Source of the DNA: Salinicoccus halodurans
GTDB lineage: Bacteria; Bacillota; Bacilli; Staphylococcales; Salinicoccaceae
Assembly (NCBI RefSeq): GCF_900114445.1
Contig: NZ_FOTB01000004.1
Coordinates: 250,094 to 314,093 of the forward strand
Length of the DNA stretch: 64,000 nt
Direction: 5' to 3'
In this document: piece after piece, positions 61,334-64,000 of the stretch
How positions within the stretch are numbered: position 1 is the first letter of the stretch
Layout of the letters: every line of letters starts with the position of its first letter
The notes under the pieces: generated by a model
The model's database searches: none
The model's input: the letters and a program-made list of their open reading frames with translations, nothing else
Told to the model about the DNA's origin: nothing
Position numbers and translations under genes: made by a program

Positions 61334-62541
61334 CAAACTTCTCCTTTTTTAATTTCAGATTTAGTGAAGAAAAATAATAAGAATGCTGCGAATAAAAATC
61401 CGCCGGAAATGAAAAACGAGTTCTCCAAGCCTACTATATCACTCGCCACCCCGCCAAGCAGGTTGCCCAGCAGCTGTCCGATGATCATTGCATTCGCAAA
61501 CAATGTGGACGCGTATCCGGGAAACTGCGGCAGCAGATCCTGGAAATAACTGATTCCGAGTCCCAGCAGTACGGCGAGAAACAATGCAAGCGGCACCTGG
61601 CCGATTACCATTGCAGTAAAATCATTGAAAACCCCGATTGAAAGGAAGTACATGCTCCCCAGGAAACCGGCGATGATCAGCAGTGTTTTTGAACTCACCC
61701 TTCCGGCGATATAACCGATGGCGATCATGAAAGGCACCTCAAGCCCTGCACACAGACTCGCGAGTATTCCGACTGCGCTTTCCGGTTCACCCAGGTAGTT
61801 CGTAACATACAGGGGCATATTAAGCAGATACATCCATTGTCCCACATGCAGCATGGTGAATGCCGCAAATGGAATCAGAAGCATCATGTTCCTCATCAGG
61901 TTCGGTGCTTTCGGCTCTTCGTAGTTCATAATGTCAACTGAGCGCTCAGGCACTTCTTTTTTGGCTGCCGGTTTGATCAGAAAGGACAGCCCCAATACTA
62001 CTATGAACATGATGACAGTACCGGTGAAAAGCCCCCGGAACCCGTATATGCCGAGGAGCACGGAGCCGACCAGCGGCCCGAACAAGAAACCGAATGAGAA
62101 CATGGACCGGAGGACCGTGTTGGCCATCACCGCAATGCTTGAACGGTAGGCGTTGATCGACTCACGGGCGGAAGCATAAAGCTGCGGCATGGCCGGTGCA
62201 CCGAGAGATGCGAATAAAATATATGCCGGAGCAAGAAGCCAGAGATTACCGATGAGAAGAAAGCTCGAAAAAGCAACAACCATCATTACAAGCGCCCCGA
62301 TGATGAGATATTTCCGGTCGAAGGTGAGGGCATCGCTTTTTCTTCCTATGACCGTATTCATGAAAAAACTGCCGACGGCTACAAGCGCCATGAAAATACC
62401 GTAGGTCGAAGTATGCATGCCGTGTGTCTCCGTCATGAAGATGACCAGGAACGGTGCAGTCAGGGAGACGGCCATGCCAAGCAGGGTCATGTTGAATAAA
62501 AACAGTTTATAGTTCTGTATTTGAAAAAGATCTCTGATCAT
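61333..62541 (-). CDS. MFS transporter of the sugar efflux type
   Basis: 402 residues, twelve hydrophobic helices. N terminus M-I-R-D-L-F-Q-I-Q-N-Y-K-L-F; the loop G-R-K-S-D-A-L-T-F-D-R-K and the repeat of charged pattern recall SetA-like sugar efflux transporters. Substrate not proven. Lies 30 nt after a LysR gene in the same direction and is coupled to DUF456, so a lysR-MFS-DUF456 operon is likely. Confidence 0.8.
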   Translation of the reverse strand: MIRDLFQIQNYKLFLFNMTLLGMAVSLTAPFLVIFMTETHGMHTSTYGIFMALVAVGSFFMNTVIGRKSDALTFDRKYLIIGALVMMVVAFSSFLLIGNLWLLAPAYILFASLGAPAMPQLYASARESINAYRSSIAVMANTVLRSMFSFGFLFGPLVGSVLLGIYGFRGLFTGTVIMFIVVLGLSFLIKPAAKKEVPERSVDIMNYEEPKAPNLMRNMMLLIPFAAFTMLHVGQWMYLLNMPLYVTNYLGEPESAVGILASLCAGLEVPFMIAIGYIAGRVSSKTLLIIAGFLGSMYFLSIGVFNDFTAMVIGQVPLALFLAVLLGLGISYFQDLLPQFPGYASTLFANAMIIGQLLGNLLGGVASDIVGLENSFFISGGFLFAAFLLFFFTKSEIKKGEV

Positions 62542-62571
62542 TTACACACCATTCTTCCGTTTCGTTTTATC

Positions 62572-63429
62572 TCAGGAGGCATTGACGAACGTTCTGACGA
62601 GCGTCAGAAATGCTTTGACCTGAGGGAGTTCGAGCACACTGTTATCAAATGCGATGTAGGTCTCCCTCGTGATCGGCCGGCCATCAAACAGGACTTCATC
62701 CAAATTGAATTTATCCTTATCAAAATCATCCAGTACGATTTCAGGCAGCACAGTGACACCGATGCCTTCAAGGAGCAGCGCCCTGCATGTTGCGATCTGG
62801 TCCACTTTGATCTGCGGATCATACTTTCTGTTGAACCGCTGTTCGAAAAACTGCTCTATCTCACTCAGATAAATCGGATCCGCCTGGAATTCAATGATGG
62901 GCAGTGATTTGTCCCCTTCATTCGACTTCGGTGTCACGAGATAATGGCGGTCGATGAACAGCAGTTCATTCTGTTTATTCATCATGCGGTTTCCGCGGAC
63001 GATTGAAATATGAAAATCATTCTGCTCCTCCACGATCTGCTGGGAAGATCCTACCTTGATCTTAATGTTTACATTCGGATAGAGATTCAGGTACTGCGCT
63101 ACGATTTCCGGCAGGATGGTATGCCCGATCAATGAGGAAACCCCGATGGAAAGATTACCCTGTATGGAATTCTGATTGATCCTTATATACTCTTTTACCA
63201 GCGCTTCCTTTTCCACCACACTTCTGGCGTGCTCAATGATCTTTTCCCCTTCCCCGGTCACATAAAGCTCTTTTTTTGTCCTGACGAAGATTTTCACACC
63301 CCACTCGTCCTCGATGGACTTTAGCCTCTGACTGACTGCCGGCTGCGAAATGAAGAGCTTTTCTGCCGCCCGTCTCAGAGTTTTCGTTTCATCCAATGTT
63401 ACAAGCAATTTATAATCATCGACTTTCAT
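62572..63429 (-). CDS. LysR-family transcriptional regulator
   Basis: 285 residues from ATG 63429 (AAAGGA 8 nt upstream; two further in-frame Met lie up to 21 nt earlier). N-terminal winged helix-turn-helix (1-60, with T-L-R-R-A-A-E-K-L-F-I-S-Q-P-A-V-S-Q-R-L) and a periplasmic-binding-like effector domain (about 88-285). It probably controls the downstream MFS gene; effector unknown. Divergent from a stress-type SDR gene. Confidence 0.9.
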   Translation of the reverse strand: MKVDDYKLLVTLDETKTLRRAAEKLFISQPAVSQRLKSIEDEWGVKIFVRTKKELYVTGEGEKIIEHARSVVEKEALVKEYIRINQNSIQGNLSIGVSSLIGHTILPEIVAQYLNLYPNVNIKIKVGSSQQIVEEQNDFHISIVRGNRMMNKQNELLFIDRHYLVTPKSNEGDKSLPIIEFQADPIYLSEIEQFFEQRFNRKYDPQIKVDQIATCRALLLEGIGVTVLPEIVLDDFDKDKFNLDEVLFDGRPITRETYIAFDNSVLELPQVKAFLTLVRTFVNAS

Positions 63430-63502
63430 GGCCAACATCCTTTCATACATAAGAAAATCTTATCATAAAATCCGCCACTTTCAATCTTCCAGCTGTCATT
63501 TG

Positions 63503-63528
63503 GTGTGGAATTGACGTGACCTGGGTAT
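63503..63528 (+). promoter_or_regulatory. Possible SigB promoter of the terminal SDR gene
   Basis: GTGTGG, 14 nt, GGGTAT. The -10 is exact; the -35 agrees only in part. It ends 37 nt before ATG 63566. Confidence 0.45.
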
Positions 63529-63565
63529 ATGCATTAAACATACTAAAACAGGAGTTGATCTTTAA

Positions 63566-64000
63566 ATGGCAGAAAAAAACAAATTTGAGAAAATAGACGA
63601 GCAGATTGAAGGCTATACTCTGGAGAGGCAGCCCGGGTTCGAAAGGGATATGGAGCCGAAACCCATTTATGAAGCGGAATACTACAAGGGCAGCGGCAAG
63701 CTGACAGGCAAGACCGCAATCATCACCGGCGGAGATTCCGGCATCGGACGTGCAGTGGCACTCCTTTACGCCAAGGAAGGTGCCGATCTTGTACTTGCAT
63801 ATCTTGATGAGCATAAAGATGCAGAAGATACTAAAGCGATGGTGGAAACACACGGTGTGAAATGCGAGCTCTATCCTTTCGATGTAAAGAAAAAAGAGGA
63901 GTGCACCGCGCTTGTCGATTACACACTGGAGAAATTCGGCAAACTGAACATCCTTGTGAACCATGCAGGGGTGCAGTATCCCACTACGGATTTCGTGAGC
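63566..64000 (+). CDS. Short-chain dehydrogenase with N-terminal extension (partial, runs off the window)
   Basis: 145 residues visible. An N-terminal extension of about 45 residues (R-Q-P-G-F-E-R-D-M-E-P-K-P) precedes an SDR Rossmann fold with the intact cofactor loop T-G-G-D-S-G-I-G-R and N-H-A-G-V-Q. This build is typical of stress-induced glucose-dehydrogenase-like SDRs (YhdF/YdaD group). CAGGAG lies about 11 nt before ATG 63566. The catalytic Tyr-Lys lies beyond the window. Confidence 0.88.
   Translation, partial: MAEKNKFEKIDEQIEGYTLERQPGFERDMEPKPIYEAEYYKGSGKLTGKTAIITGGDSGIGRAVALLYAKEGADLVLAYLDEHKDAEDTKAMVETHGVKCELYPFDVKKKEECTALVDYTLEKFGKLNILVNHAGVQYPTTDFVS

Noticed and set aside
63443-63964. 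173-codon minus-strand frame at the right end
   Set aside because: Lies opposite the SDR gene, whose cofactor motif and ribosome site are clear.

Overview
The window reads as chromosome of a low-to-mid GC Gram-positive coccus of the Staphylococcaceae, most like Salinicoccus or a near relative. This is inferred from gene content and order, not from a search. Strong Shine-Dalgarno sites, many lipoproteins, bacilliredoxin, TagO, an EMYY-motif lipoprotein, SstABCD, NrdIEF, RibDEBAH and the moeB-moaB-moaC-moeA-mobB-moaE-moaD-mobA-moaA block all follow the order familiar from Staphylococcus. The DNA looks richer in GC than Staphylococcus. No rRNA, tRNA, CRISPR array, insertion sequence or prophage was seen.

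Layout. 0-10 kb: cytochrome c lipoprotein, prfB with its programmed +1 frameshift, secA, hpf, comFC/comFA, a DegV fatty-acid-binding protein, yigZ and tagO. 10-15 kb: LCP wall-polymer ligase, a GGDEF membrane protein, bacilliredoxin, a small membrane protein, the EMYY lipoprotein and murB. 15-21 kb: a Fur-boxed siderophore ABC operon (sstABCD), a degenerate short-chain dehydrogenase and a YtkA-like lipoprotein. 20.5-21.2 kb: a gene-free array of about 17 short dyad repeats with a 41-42 nt period. 21-28.6 kb: riboflavin operon under an FMN riboswitch, then nrdIEF behind two NrdR boxes and a perfect LexA box. 28.8-37.5 kb: EamA transporter, RecQ, a pabA-pabBC-membrane protein-pxpB'-pxpC operon, an MFS transporter, a SigB-type promoter with a GlsB-like protein and a coiled-coil membrane protein. 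37.7-40.6 kb: a 960-residue PLD nuclease-SF2 helicase-DUF3427 protein, the best candidate defence gene. 40.6-46.4 kb: CNNM/CBS membrane protein with an unusual leader, a second DegV protein and CydDC. 46.4-52.5 kb: molybdenum cofactor genes. 52.7-57.8 kb: PhoPR, a ScdA-type protein without the family's Cys pair, an unknown charged protein behind a consensus SigB promoter and a LOG-family protein. 57.8-64 kb: GNAT, an unknown protein, a coiled-coil lipoprotein, a head-to-head fusion of broken oppA and oppF remnants, DUF456, MFS and LysR genes, and the start of a stress-type SDR.

The genes mostly serve core functions: secretion, ribosome hibernation, competence, wall teichoic acid, iron uptake, flavin and folate precursors, dNTP synthesis, molybdopterin and phosphate sensing. 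The most unusual items are the helically phased dyad array (20.5-21.2 kb), the oppA/oppF breakpoint (about 60.515 kb), the SD-hairpin-TTG leader of the CNNM gene with its 44-codon reading frame (42.0 kb), the Cys-less ScdA, the SDR lacking its catalytic lysine, and the lone PLD-helicase. Several start codons were moved from the longest open frame on the basis of ribosome binding sites; each case is explained in its entry.
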